Source: Actinomadura sp. NBRC 104412 (GTDB lineage: Bacteria > Actinomycetota > Actinomycetes > Streptosporangiales > Streptosporangiaceae). Taken from it: 64,000 bases of DNA. Of this stretch, positions 50,295 through 58,914 are shown piece by piece. Below the pieces are notes generated by a model. That model made no database searches. It saw nothing but the letters and a program-made list of their open reading frames with translations, and was not told the origin of the DNA. The stretch's first letter is position 1, and every line of letters begins with the position of its first letter. The position numbers were made by a program, and so were the translations under genes. The stretch spans positions 124,001 to 188,000 of the forward strand of contig NZ_BSTM01000006.1 of assembly GCF_030269515.1 (NCBI RefSeq), in the 5' to 3' direction.

Positions 50295-51476
50295 TCAGGC
50301 CGCGACCAGCAGGCCGCGGGACGTGCCGGTGAGCGGTTCGGCTCCGGTGTCGGTCACCAGCGCGGTGTCGGAGAGGGCGTGCCCGGCGGGACGGGTCACC
50401 CACGACATCAGATGGAAGGTCATCCCCGGCACGATCTCCGTACGCCCGTCCGGCCGGATGCCCAGCACCTCGCCGCCGCCCACCCAGCTCGGCGGGAACC
50501 CGATCCCCACCAGGTAGCCGCAGTGGTGCCGGGACGGCCGGGCGCCGGACGAGCGGTCCGCGACCGCGCGCTGCCACGCCGCGTACACCTCGCCGGTCAC
50601 GGCGCCGGGCCGCAGCGCCTCCAGCGCCGCCTCGAACCCGGCGGACGCGGCGGCGTGCGCCTCCCGTCCCTCGTCCGGGACGTCCCCCAGGTACAGGGTG
50701 CGGCTCATGGGCGCGTGGTAGCGGCGCACGCATCCCGACAGCTCGATGAACAGGCCGTCGCCCTCGCGCAGCTCGCGCTCGCCCCAGGAGACGTGCTCCT
50801 GGTCCAGCATCGACAGCGGGCGGATCAGCGGCTCGAACCCCGGCTGCCGGCCGCCCGAGGCGAGCATCGCGTGCCAGATCGCCGTGGCCACCTGCCGCTC
50901 GGCCACCCCGGGACGGGCGGTCGCGAGCCCGGCGTCCATGGCCGCCCGCGACACCCGCGCCGCCGCCCGCGTGTGCTCCACCTCGGCGGGGGACTTGACC
51001 GCGCGCATCCCCGCCAGCATCGCCGTGGCGTCCAGCCACCTGCGGTGCCGCAGCGCCAGCCGCAGCCTGCCCCGGATGGACGGCGGGAAGAACATCGACT
51101 CGTCCTCGATCGCCAGCGATCCGCCGCGGGGGACCAGCTCGGCGATGGCGGCCGTCGCGGCCACCGCCGGGTCCTCGCCGTCGTGGAAGGTCAGATGGCG
51201 GCACCACGGCAACTGGGTGCGCACGGTGGCGCGTTCCATGTCCCGCGTCACCACGATCGGCGCCCCCTCGGCCGGCACGACCAGCAGCGTGAACGCGAAG
51301 TAGCCGAGATGGTCGAGACCGGTCAGGTAGTAGATGTTCTCCGGGCCGGCCACGGCGACCGCCGCGATGCCGCGCGCCGCCATCCTCGCGCGCAGCCCCG
51401 CGATCCTCGTGCCGTGCTCGATGCCGCCCGTCGCGGCGGTGGAACGCGCCGCGACCTGCGAGGTCTCCGCTGTCAT
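50295..51476 (-). CDS. Creatinase-like M24 family hydrolase lacking metal ligands
   Basis: Pita-bread-fold protein of 393 residues, related to Xaa-Pro aminopeptidase, creatinase and ectoine hydrolase (DoeA/EutD). It has an N-terminal creatinase domain (GPENIYYLTGLDHLGYFAFTLLVVP) and catalytic-domain segments VKSPAEVEHTRAAARVS, SRHHCGYLVGIGFPPSWVGG and MTFHLMSWV. Where metallopeptidases have Asp ligands, it reads FIELSGCVRRYHAPMSRT (Glu and Ala), so it is probably a non-metallo hydrolase acting on a C-N bond as creatinase does. In operon with the enolase-superfamily gene; divergent from LysR. Start could also be GTG 51494. Confidence 0.82.
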   Translation of the reverse strand: MTAETSQVAARSTAATGGIEHGTRIAGLRARMAARGIAAVAVAGPENIYYLTGLDHLGYFAFTLLVVPAEGAPIVVTRDMERATVRTQLPWCRHLTFHDGEDPAVAATAAIAELVPRGGSLAIEDESMFFPPSIRGRLRLALRHRRWLDATAMLAGMRAVKSPAEVEHTRAAARVSRAAMDAGLATARPGVAERQVATAIWHAMLASGGRQPGFEPLIRPLSMLDQEHVSWGERELREGDGLFIELSGCVRRYHAPMSRTLYLGDVPDEGREAHAAASAGFEAALEALRPGAVTGEVYAAWQRAVADRSSGARPSRHHCGYLVGIGFPPSWVGGGEVLGIRPDGRTEIVPGMTFHLMSWVTRPAGHALSDTALVTDTGAEPLTGTSRGLLVAA

Positions 51477-51513
51477 GGGACCAGGGTGCGGCACCGGAAC
51501 CGCTCAGCACCAG

Positions 51514-51538
51514 TAACGATTTCTGCGGTGAGTCGTTA
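51514..51538. promoter_or_regulatory. LysR-type operator between the M24 and LysR genes
   Basis: TAACGA-N13-TCGTTA, a dyad of the size and A/T-edged form of LysR-family sites, in the 72-base divergent gap. It is 10 bases before the LysR start and 38 bases before the M24 start, so it probably serves autoregulation and activation of the opposing operon. Confidence 0.65.
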
Positions 51539-51548
51539 ATCTCACTAC

Positions 51549-52514
51549 ATGTTCGACGTGCATCGCCTGCGGCTTCTGCGGGAGCTGTCCAGGCACGGGA
51601 CGATCGCGGAGACGGCGCGGATGTGCTCGCTGACGCCCTCCGCGGTCTCGCAGCAGCTCTCGGCCCTGGAACGGGAGGTGGGCACGCCGCTGTTCCTCCG
51701 TGACGGCCGCCGGCTGGCGTTCACCGAGGCCGCCCGCGTCCTGGTCGAGCACACCGAGCGGATCCTCGCCGAGCTGGAGGAGGCCCGCGCCCACGTCGCG
51801 GAGCTCACCTCCGCCGTGGGCGGCACGTTGCGGCTCGGCGCCTTCCCGACCGCCGCCCGCGCCCTGGTGCCCACCGCCCTGGCCCGCTGCAAGGAGGCCC
51901 ACCCCGACCTGCGGGTACGGCTGTCCGAGCACGAGACCGAAGGCGCGATCAGAGCCCTCACGTCGGGCCACCTCGACGCCGCGCTCATCTACGAGTACAA
52001 CCTGCTGCCCAAGGTCCGCGAGACCGGCATCGAGACCGACGTCCTGTTCCGCGAGCCGTTGCTGGCGCTGGTTCCCGCCGATCTGCACACCGGGCCGGTG
52101 ACGCTGTCGGAGCTGGCCGAGCAGCCCTGGATCGCCGCCCACAGCGACGACGCCCTGCACGCCATGTTCGAGCGCGCCTGCGGCCTGGCCGGGTTCGCGC
52201 CCCGCGTCGAGTACACCAGCAACGACTACACCGTGATCTTCGCGCTGGTCCGCGCCGGGCTCGGGGTGGCGCTGGTGCCGCGGCTCGCCGTGGAGGCGGT
52301 CGAGGGCGGCAGCCGCCTGTGCGAGATCGCCGACCTCCAGCTGTCCCGCACGGTGGCCGTCGCGGTCAGGGCGGGCAGCCGCCGCAACCCGCCGATCGCC
52401 GTCGTGCTGCAGGAGCTCAGGCATGCCGCGCACACCCTGTCGAGGGACCTCGCGCACCCGCCCGAGCCGGTCGTCAGCGACGGGGGCCGACGTCGATCAG
52501 CACGCCGGGGTTGA
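51549..52514 (+). CDS. LysR-family transcriptional regulator
   Basis: A 321-residue regulator with the N-terminal winged helix-turn-helix (HRLRLLRELSRHGTIAETARMCSLTPSAVSQQLSALEREVG, residues 5-45) and a periplasmic-binding-protein-like effector domain (LRLGAFPTAARALVP, EHETEGAIRALTSGHLDAALIYEY, AGLGVALVPRLAVEAV). It is transcribed away from the M24/enolase-superfamily pair, the classic layout of a LysR regulator and its target, with a dyad between them. Its final 41 bases overlap the convergent FAD-oxidase gene. The effector is probably a substrate or product of that pathway. Confidence 0.93.
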   Translation: MFDVHRLRLLRELSRHGTIAETARMCSLTPSAVSQQLSALEREVGTPLFLRDGRRLAFTEAARVLVEHTERILAELEEARAHVAELTSAVGGTLRLGAFPTAARALVPTALARCKEAHPDLRVRLSEHETEGAIRALTSGHLDAALIYEYNLLPKVRETGIETDVLFREPLLALVPADLHTGPVTLSELAEQPWIAAHSDDALHAMFERACGLAGFAPRVEYTSNDYTVIFALVRAGLGVALVPRLAVEAVEGGSRLCEIADLQLSRTVAVAVRAGSRRNPPIAVVLQELRHAAHTLSRDLAHPPEPVVSDGGRRRSARRG

Positions 52515-54060
52515 GAACGCCGTGCGGGTCGAGCGCCTCCTTGGCGGCGCGCAGGGCGAGCGCGAACGGCTCCGGGCGCTGCCGGTCGTACCCGGGACGG
52601 TGGTCGCGGCCCACGGCGTGGTGGTGGGTGATGGTGGCGCCGTGCGCGGCCAGCAGCTCGGACGCCGCCGCCTTGAGCTCGTCCCACATGGCGAGCTCGT
52701 CCCCCCGGCGGCCGGCCGCCACGACGGTGAAGTACGGGGCGGCGCCATCGGGGTAGGCGTGCGTCAGCCGGCAGTTGACCAGCCCCTCCGCGCCGGTGAC
52801 CTCGCGGATCGCGGCGCCGACGCCGGTGCGCACCGCCTCGTACAGGGCGGGGAGCCGGTCCCAGGTGCACGCGGTCTCGAAGGTCTCGACGACGGCGCTC
52901 ATCCTGGCCATGCCGTCCCGCTGGTACGGCATCCGCAGGAACGCCGAGCGCCAGGAGTCCACGGCCCGGTCGCGCCCCTCGCGGCGCTCGGCGGGCGTGC
53001 CGCCGTGCGCGCGGGCGACCTCGACGGCCTCCTCCAGCCTCCCCTCGACCGGGACACGGGCCGACTCGAAGCCGAGCACGAGCACCGCCCGGCCGTCCCG
53101 TCCGGCGCCCGACAGGGCGGCCTCGCCGGGGTCCAGCAGCCGGCAGTTCGCCGGGTTCAGATCCGCCTGGACGATCGCGCGCACCGCCTCGGCGCCCGCC
53201 GCGAACGAGCCGAAGGCCACCGACGCCGACGCCTTGCGGTCCGGCCGGTCCTGGAGCCGCATCCACGCCTCGGTGATGATCCCGAGCGTCCCCTCCGAGC
53301 CCAGGAACAGCCGGTCGGGTGAGGGGCCTGCGCCCGAGGCGGGCAGCCTCCAGGACTCGCCGACGCCCGCCGGGGTCACCACCCGCAGCGACTCGGCGAA
53401 GTCGTCGATGTGGGTGCGCAGCGTCGCGTAGTGACCGCCCGACCGGGTGGCCAGCCAGCCGCCCAGCGTGGAGAACTCGAAGCTTTGCGGGAAGTGCCGC
53501 AGCGTGAGCCCGTACGGCCTGAGCTGGTCCTCCAGATGCGGGCCGAGCACCCCGGCCTGGACGCGGGCGGCCCGGCTGACCTCGTCCACTTCCAGCACCG
53601 TGTCCAGCCGGGTCAGGTCGAGGGACATCACCGCCTCGTGCGCGTCACCGCGATACTCCACGCCGCCGACCACCGAGCTGCCGCCCCCGTACGGGACGAC
53701 CGCCGTGCCCGTCGCGCCCGCCCAGTCCAGGAGGTCCACCACGTCCTGTTCGCGGGCGGGGCGCGCCACCAGGTCCGGCACGCGGCCGAGGTCGCCGCGC
53801 AGCGCCCGCACCACGTCCCGGTACGCCTTCCCGAGCGCGTGCGAGGCCCGGTCGTCCGGCGCCGTGGAGACCAGCGGCGCGAGCGACGCGGGAGGCGACA
53901 CCCGCGGCTCGGGCAGCCTCAGGTCGCCGACGTCCGGCACCGGCAGGGGACGGGACGGCAGGCCGGGCAGCAGCGCGCCCAGCGCCACGCACTCCTCGTC
54001 CGTCATCGCGTCCTCGGCCCAACCCCAGCCCCACCAGGACCGCGTCTTCACGTCGCTCAC
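52474..54060 (-). CDS. FAD-linked oxidase (alkyldihydroxyacetone-phosphate synthase-like)
   Basis: A 528-residue FAD-binding PCMH-domain enzyme. It starts with SWWGWGW (like AGPS proteins), then RAPAREQDVVDLLDWAG, the FAD motif AVVPYGGGSSVVGG, RHFPQSFEFSTLGGWLATRSGGHYATLRTHIDDF (residues about 178-212), LGSEGTLGIITEAWMRL and the C-terminal HHHAVGRDHRPGYDRQRP with three consecutive His near the active site. AGPS makes ether lipids in eukaryotes; bacterial relatives mostly oxidise 2-hydroxy acids or related substrates. I use GTG 54060. It may be unrelated to the LysR operon despite the overlap. Confidence 0.88.
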   Translation of the reverse strand: MSDVKTRSWWGWGWAEDAMTDEECVALGALLPGLPSRPLPVPDVGDLRLPEPRVSPPASLAPLVSTAPDDRASHALGKAYRDVVRALRGDLGRVPDLVARPAREQDVVDLLDWAGATGTAVVPYGGGSSVVGGVEYRGDAHEAVMSLDLTRLDTVLEVDEVSRAARVQAGVLGPHLEDQLRPYGLTLRHFPQSFEFSTLGGWLATRSGGHYATLRTHIDDFAESLRVVTPAGVGESWRLPASGAGPSPDRLFLGSEGTLGIITEAWMRLQDRPDRKASASVAFGSFAAGAEAVRAIVQADLNPANCRLLDPGEAALSGAGRDGRAVLVLGFESARVPVEGRLEEAVEVARAHGGTPAERREGRDRAVDSWRSAFLRMPYQRDGMARMSAVVETFETACTWDRLPALYEAVRTGVGAAIREVTGAEGLVNCRLTHAYPDGAAPYFTVVAAGRRGDELAMWDELKAAASELLAAHGATITHHHAVGRDHRPGYDRQRPEPFALALRAAKEALDPHGVLNPGVLIDVGPRR

Positions 54061-54282
54061 GCCCGCATCCTGGCACCGCGCGGGCGGCGGCGTGAAGGGA
54101 CGGCCGGAGCCGCGACGAACGAGCCGCGCCCGATGTACCCCTCCGGTGGCTTGAGCCACAACGGCCGTCCCGTACCCTGGTGACCGGGCCGCGGGCGGCG
54201 GGCCGGTTCCTCCTGAAGGGCCGGAGCGATCTCGTTCCCGCGGCGGATTGTCCGATGACCGTGAGGGCATACCTTCTGAGAC

Positions 54283-54987
54283 ATGAGTCAGCCCACCCCG
54301 CAGCCGGGGAGACGGTCGCAGGAGCCCCGGTCGCAGCTCCCGGCGGACGCCCCGCACCGTGCCGCGGGAGCGGTGCGCGCCTCCGACGCCGAGCGTGAGG
54401 CGGCCGTCGAGCGACTGCGGGTGGCCTCCGTCGAGGGACGGCTGACCTTCGAGGAGCTCGCCGAGCGCACCGAGGCGGCCTACCTGGCCGTCACCCGCGG
54501 CGACCTGGACGCCGTCACCGCCGACCTGCCCGGCATGGGCGCGCCCGGCGCCGCCCCCGCGCCCGCCCAGGTGCGGCGGCGCTTCGCCGCGGTCATGGGC
54601 GACTGCACCGAGCGCATCATCGGCCGCGTCGAGCAGGAGCTGGAGGCGCTGGCGGTGATGGGCGACGTCGTCCTCGACCTGCGCGGCGCCCAGGTCCCCA
54701 GCGGCGAGGTCAACGTGGTCGCCACCGCCGTCATGGGCGACGTGAAGGTGATCGTCCCGGACGGCGTGGTGGTGGAGATGAACGGCTACTGCGTCCTGGG
54801 TGAGCGCAAGGTGATGGTCCGCGAGGCCGGATCCGGCGCCCGCGTCCCCGTCGTCCGCATCCGCGCCAACGTGATCATGGGCGATGTGAAGATCGTCGAC
54901 GACGAGCACCACAGCCCCGTCCGGCGGGCCATCGCCGGCTGGTGGGAGCAGCGCAGGACCGGACGCGACCGGCACGGGAGAGACTAG
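54283..54987 (+). CDS. DUF1707 / LiaF-like C-terminal domain protein
   Basis: A 234-residue protein with an N-terminal DUF1707 domain (RASDAEREAAVERLRVASVEGRLTFEELAERTEAAY, residues 32-66), a short Pro/Ala hinge and a beta-rich domain typical of LiaF-like cell-wall-antibiotic-response proteins with the repeated phrase VMGDV or VMGDC (FAAVMGDCTE, ALAVMGDVVLDL, ATAVMGDVKVIV, ANVIMGDVKIVD). No membrane helix is seen. Such proteins appear in many actinobacterial genomes; the function is unknown. Convergent with a small gene, overlapping by four bases. Confidence 0.85.
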   Translation: MSQPTPQPGRRSQEPRSQLPADAPHRAAGAVRASDAEREAAVERLRVASVEGRLTFEELAERTEAAYLAVTRGDLDAVTADLPGMGAPGAAPAPAQVRRRFAAVMGDCTERIIGRVEQELEALAVMGDVVLDLRGAQVPSGEVNVVATAVMGDVKVIVPDGVVVEMNGYCVLGERKVMVREAGSGARVPVVRIRANVIMGDVKIVDDEHHSPVRRAIAGWWEQRRTGRDRHGRD

Positions 54988-55256
54988 CGCGGCGGAGACC
55001 GGCGCCCGGGGTGCCTGCGCGAGGCGTCGCCGCGTTCGGCGGCGCGGACGCCCTCCTCGTCGGGCGGCAGCGTGTCGGCGGCGTCGGCCCGTACCCCGGG
55101 AACGCCGGTGCCGCTGACCTCGTCCTTCCGGCGGGCCGCGTTCTCGTCCCGTGGGACGACGGTACGGCCGCGGGCGTCCTCACCCCTGGTGACAGGCGCG
55201 AAACGCTTCTCCTGCGTCCGTTCTGGCTCGTGCCCCGGATCCTCGCGATCGGCCAT
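54984..55256 (-). CDS. Hypothetical hydrophilic protein, 90 residues
   Basis: The 90-residue product (starting MADREDPGHEPERTQEKRF) is highly charged, lacks hydrophobic segments and is probably disordered. Codon bias supports this frame over others. It is 53 bases past the sirohydrochlorin chelatase gene, so it could be a fifth gene of the sulfur operon, but nothing links it to sulfur. The ribosome site is weak. I do not recognise a family. Confidence 0.5.
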   Translation of the reverse strand: MADREDPGHEPERTQEKRFAPVTRGEDARGRTVVPRDENAARRKDEVSGTGVPGVRADAADTLPPDEEGVRAAERGDASRRHPGRRSPPR

Positions 55257-55309
55257 GAGAACCGCATACCCGTACCGCCGCGAACATGCGGATCGAGGCG
55301 GCGGACCGG

Positions 55310-56059
55310 TCAGACGGCGGCGGCACGGTCGCCCGCCGTGACGGCCTCCGCGTAGCGCAGCGCCACCAGGTCGGCCACCTCCGGGGCGGCGCCCAGGACG
55401 TCGGACACCGCCGCCGCCCCCGCCTCCAGGGACTCGGCACGGACCTTGTCGGCGAAGTGACCGGGAGCCAGGAAGTACGAGGCCACGACGACACGGGGAG
55501 CGCCGGCGCCGTACAGCTCCCGCACGGCCGTGGCCGGGTCGGGCCGCGCGGCGGAGGCGTAGGCCGGGACGACCCCGTACCACCCGCGGGCGCGCCACTC
55601 CCGGGCCATCCGCCCGATGGTGGCGTTCGCGGACGCGTCGCTGGACCCGGCCGACACCAGCACCACGGCGGTGCCCGGGTCGCCGATCTCCACGCCCGCC
55701 TCCGCCAGCCGGCGCTCCAGCGCCGCCATCAGCAGCGGATGCGGCCCCAGCGTGGCGGCCGTGCGCAGCCCCAGCAGCGGATGGCGCCGCCGCACCCGCG
55801 CCAGCACGCCGGGGATGTCGCTCTTGCTGTGGTACGCGGCCGTCAGCAGCAGCGGCAGCACCACCGCGTCGGACGTCCCCCGCGAGGCGAGCCCGTCCAG
55901 GACGCGGCCCGGCGCGGGCGGGGCGTGGTCGAGGAAGGAGGTCAGCACGGGCACGTCCGGCCGCCGCGCCCGCACGGCGGACAGCAGCTCCTCCACGGTC
56001 GCGGCGGCACGCGGGTCCTTGCTCCCGTGCGCCACCGCGACCATGGGCGGCGAGGTCAC
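55310..56059 (-). CDS. sirB: Sirohydrochlorin ferrochelatase (CbiX/SirB-like)
   Basis: Inserts iron into sirohydrochlorin, or cobalt in other pathways, to make sirohaem for the sulfite reductase encoded upstream. The 249-residue protein has the duplicated CbiX fold: VAVAHGSKDPRAAATVEEL with the first metal His, VVLPLLLTAAYHSKSDIPG with the second, and VVLVSAGSSDASAN and VVASYFLAPGHFAD in the second half. GTG 56059 overlaps the cysH stop (GTGA); an ATG at 56074 is the alternative. Iron is more likely than cobalt because of the operon. Confidence 0.85.
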   Translation of the reverse strand: MTSPPMVAVAHGSKDPRAAATVEELLSAVRARRPDVPVLTSFLDHAPPAPGRVLDGLASRGTSDAVVLPLLLTAAYHSKSDIPGVLARVRRRHPLLGLRTAATLGPHPLLMAALERRLAEAGVEIGDPGTAVVLVSAGSSDASANATIGRMAREWRARGWYGVVPAYASAARPDPATAVRELYGAGAPRVVVASYFLAPGHFADKVRAESLEAGAAAVSDVLGAAPEVADLVALRYAEAVTAGDRAAAV

Positions 56060-56766
56060 AGGTGGATGCCGCATTCGGTCTTGCCCATACCCGCCCAGCG
56101 TCCGCTGCGCGGGTCCTCGCCCGGCGCGACGGGACGGGTGCAGGGCTTGCAGCCGATCGAGGGGTAGCCGTCGTAGTGCAGCGGGTTCACGATCACGCCG
56201 TTGTCGGCGATGTAGTTGTCCATGTCCTCCTGGGACCAGTCCAGGATCGGGTTCACCTTCACCATGGAGCGCTTGCGGTCCCACTCGACGACCTTGCGGT
56301 CGCGGCGGCTGGCGGTCTCGTCCCTGCGGATCCCGCTGAACCAGGCCATGTAGCCCTCCAGCGCCCGGCCCAGCGGCTCCACCTTGCGCAGATGGCAGCA
56401 CAGGTCGGGGTTGCGGCCGTACAGGCGCGGCCCCAGCGCCTCGTCCTGCTCCTCGACCGTGCGGGACGGCGTCACGTTGATCACGTTCACCGGGTACACC
56501 GACTCCACCGCGTCCCGGGTGCCGATGGTCTCGGCGAAGTGGTAGCCGGTGTCGACGAACAGCACGTCGATGCCCGGCTTGACCTTCGACACCAGGTGGA
56601 TCAGCGCGGCGTCCGACATCGAGGAGGTCAGGCAGATCCGGTCGCCGAACGTGGCCGCGGCCCACCGGACGATCTCCAGCGGGGAGGCGCCTTCCAGGGC
56701 CGCCGAGGCCGATTCCACGATGTCTTCCAGGTCGAGGGTCGGTCTGTCGGTCTCCAGCAGCGTCAC
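56056..56766 (-). CDS. cysH: Adenylyl-sulfate (APS) reductase
   Basis: Reduces activated sulfate to sulfite. The 236-residue protein shows TSSMSDAALIHL, DVLFVDTGYHFAET, and the paired cysteines C123/C124 (LCCHLRK) and C206/C209 (GCKPC) that hold a [4Fe-4S] cluster, the mark of the APS-using bacterial type. The catalytic Cys is in the terminal ECGIHL (C232). GTG 56766 overlaps the zinc-ribbon gene stop. It feeds sulfite to the reductase at 56959-58629. The sulfurylase genes cysD/cysN are not in the window. Confidence 0.94.
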   Translation of the reverse strand: MTLLETDRPTLDLEDIVESASAALEGASPLEIVRWAAATFGDRICLTSSMSDAALIHLVSKVKPGIDVLFVDTGYHFAETIGTRDAVESVYPVNVINVTPSRTVEEQDEALGPRLYGRNPDLCCHLRKVEPLGRALEGYMAWFSGIRRDETASRRDRKVVEWDRKRSMVKVNPILDWSQEDMDNYIADNGVIVNPLHYDGYPSIGCKPCTRPVAPGEDPRSGRWAGMGKTECGIHL

Positions 56767-56942
56767 CGCAGGCTCTCCTTGCTTTCACGGGCGGCGGTGG
56801 TCCGGGGGGATCCCACGCCGAGGAACGTCAGCGAGAAGGAACGGACGCAGCCACGGCAGAACCACGCCCCGTCCCGCTCCAGCGGTTCCAGATCCTCCTC
56901 ACCGCAGTACGGGCAGTAGAACGGCACCATGCGTTCGCTCAT
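56763..56942 (-). CDS. Small zinc-ribbon protein in the sulfate assimilation operon
   Basis: A 59-residue protein with two CxxC knuckles at 10-13 (YCPYCGEEDLE) and 29-32 (WFCRGCVRSF), the pattern of a rubredoxin-like zinc ribbon. It starts 17 bases after the sulfite reductase gene and its stop overlaps the cysH GTG by four bases (GTGA), so it is plainly part of the operon. Similar short Cys-pair proteins sit at this place in other actinobacteria as far as I recall. It may be a metal or Fe-S accessory. It is easy to miss because of its length. Confidence 0.88.
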   Translation of the reverse strand: MSERMVPFYCPYCGEEDLEPLERDGAWFCRGCVRSFSLTFLGVGSPRTTAARESKESLR

Positions 56943-56958
56943 TCCTCTACCGCCCCTT

Positions 56959-58629
56959 TTACTTCAGATCGGCGTCGTCGGCACGCTGTACCCACGAGGC
57001 GAAGCTCTCACCCTCGCCACGCTGCTCGTCGTACCTGCGCACGACGCGCTCAACGTAGTCGGTCAGACCCGCCGAGGTGGTCTTCAGCCCCCGGACCTTC
57101 TTGCCGAAGGACGCGCCGACCTGGCCGCCCAGGTGGATCTGGAAGCCCTCCACCTGGTCGCCGTTTTCGTCCACCACGAGCTGGCCCTTCAGGCCGATGT
57201 CGGCGACCTGGATGCGGGCGCAGGCGTTCGGGCAGCCGTTGACGTTGATGCTCAGCGGCTGGTCGAAGTCCGGCAGCCGCTTCTCCAGCTCGTCGATCAG
57301 GTCCATGGCGCGCTGCTTGGTCTCGACGATCGCCAGCTTGCAGTACTCGATGCCGGTGCAGGCCATCGTCTGCCGCCGGAACGTCGAGGGGCGCACCTGA
57401 AGGTCGTGCTCGGCCAGCGCGTCGGCCAGGGCCTCGGTGTTCTCCTCGGGGACGTCGAGGATCACCATCTTCTGCTCGGTGGTGGTGCGGACCCGTCCCG
57501 ACCCGTACCGCTCGGCCAGGTCGGCGATGACGCCCAGCAGCGGCCCGTTGACCCGGCCGACCTTGGGGGCGAAGCCGACGTAGAAGTTGCCGTCCTTCTG
57601 CCGGTGGACGCCCACGTGGTCGCGGTGGGGGAGCGGAGCGGCAGGCTCGGGGCCGTCGGGCAGCGCGTACCCGAGGTACTCCTTCTCCAGCACCTCGCGG
57701 AACTTGGGCGCGCCCCAGTCGTTCACCAGGAACTTGATCCTGGCGCGGTGCCGCAGCCGCCGGTACCCGTAGTCGCGGAAGATCGAGGCGACGCCCTTCC
57801 AGACCTCGTGCGCCTGGTCCGGCCGGACGAACACGCCGAGGCTCTTGGCGAACATCGGGTTGGTGGACAGCCCGCCGCCGACGAACGCCTGGTAGCCCGC
57901 CTCGCCCTCGGCGTTGACCACGCCCACGAAGGCCACGTCGTTGATCTCGTGGACGGTGCAGTGCGCGGTGCAGCCCGACAGCGCGGTCTTGAACTTGCGC
58001 GGCAGGTTGGAGAACTCCGGGGAGCCGATGTAGTTGTCGTAGATCTCACGGATCTGCGGGGTCGCGTCCAGCACCTCGTCCTCGGCGATGCCGGCCAGCG
58101 GGCAGCCGAGGATGACGCGCGGGGTGTCGCCGCACGCCTCGGTGGTGTCCAGGCCGACGGCCTCCAGGCGGTCCCAGATCTCCGGGACGTCCTCGATCCG
58201 GATCCAGTGGAACTGGACGTTCTGCCGGTCGGTGATGTCGGCGGTGCCGCGCGCGTAGGTGGTGGAGATGTCGGCGATCGTCCGTAGCTGCGGCCCGGAG
58301 AGCTGCCCGCCGTCGATCCGGACCCGCATCATGAAGTAGCGGTCGTCGAGCTCCTCGTCCTCGAGGATCGCCGTCTTGCCGCCGTCGATTCCCGGCCTGC
58401 GCTGGGTGTACAGCCCGTACCAGCGGAACCTGCCGCGCAGGTCGGCGGGGTCGATCGAGTCGAAGCCCGCCTTGGAGTAGATGTCGATGATGCGGCGGCG
58501 GACGTTGAGGCCGTCGTCGTTCTTCTTGTTCTCTTCGTTCTTGTTCAGCGGTTCGCGATAGCCGAGGGCCCACTGGCCCTCGCCCTTCTTGCGCTTGGTC
58601 GCAGGTGGCACGGCGCGATCCTCATCCAT
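56959..58629 (-). CDS. Ferredoxin-dependent assimilatory sulfite reductase
   Basis: Reduces sulfite to sulfide using six electrons from ferredoxin. The 556-residue protein has GLYTQRRPG and TTEACGDTPRVILGCPLAG in the first ferredoxin-like half, and the sirohaem-[4Fe-4S] cysteines in ACTGIEYCKLAI and NGCPNACARIQ (around residues 423-471). A nitrite reductase is very similar, but cysH, a chelatase and the Cys-ending leader peptide fix the role as sulfite. ATG 58629 has no nearby strong ribosome site; expression is probably controlled by the leader at 58757. Confidence 0.94.
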   Translation of the reverse strand: MDEDRAVPPATKRKKGEGQWALGYREPLNKNEENKKNDDGLNVRRRIIDIYSKAGFDSIDPADLRGRFRWYGLYTQRRPGIDGGKTAILEDEELDDRYFMMRVRIDGGQLSGPQLRTIADISTTYARGTADITDRQNVQFHWIRIEDVPEIWDRLEAVGLDTTEACGDTPRVILGCPLAGIAEDEVLDATPQIREIYDNYIGSPEFSNLPRKFKTALSGCTAHCTVHEINDVAFVGVVNAEGEAGYQAFVGGGLSTNPMFAKSLGVFVRPDQAHEVWKGVASIFRDYGYRRLRHRARIKFLVNDWGAPKFREVLEKEYLGYALPDGPEPAAPLPHRDHVGVHRQKDGNFYVGFAPKVGRVNGPLLGVIADLAERYGSGRVRTTTEQKMVILDVPEENTEALADALAEHDLQVRPSTFRRQTMACTGIEYCKLAIVETKQRAMDLIDELEKRLPDFDQPLSINVNGCPNACARIQVADIGLKGQLVVDENGDQVEGFQIHLGGQVGASFGKKVRGLKTTSAGLTDYVERVVRRYDEQRGEGESFASWVQRADDADLK

Positions 58630-58756
58630 CCAGGTGGCGGGGACGCGTGGCGCACCGGCGGTCTCCAGCGGCCGGCTCGTCGCCGAGCGGGAACGGGTTC
58701 AGGGATGACGCCGATGCGGCACGCGCCGGTAGAACACGGGCGGCGTGGTCAGGGCG

Positions 58757-58834
58757 TCACAGACAGATCGCGCTGCGGACGCGCAGGAAGTCGACGTGCC
58801 GGCGCATTACCAGCAACGGATCCGCAGCAGTCAT
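58757..58834 (-). CDS. Putative cysteine-responsive leader peptide upstream of sulfite reductase
   Basis: A 25-codon reading frame ending in MRRHVDFLRVRSAICL. The RRHVD-x-x-R-V-x-S-A-I-C pattern matches short leader peptides that I recall upstream of sulfur-assimilation operons in streptomycetes. It ends 127 bases before the sulfite reductase start. A codon for Cys near the stop suggests that ribosome stalling at low cysteine controls the operon. It is too short for most gene callers. The start could also be the internal ATG ten codons in. Confidence 0.8.
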   Translation of the reverse strand: MTAADPLLVMRRHVDFLRVRSAICL

Positions 58835-58914
58835 ATCTGCACTCTGACATGCCGTCTCACAGGCTGTCCAGTTGCGTCCGGCATGCGGACGGGTGAGAAG
58901 AGTCATCTCCGGCC

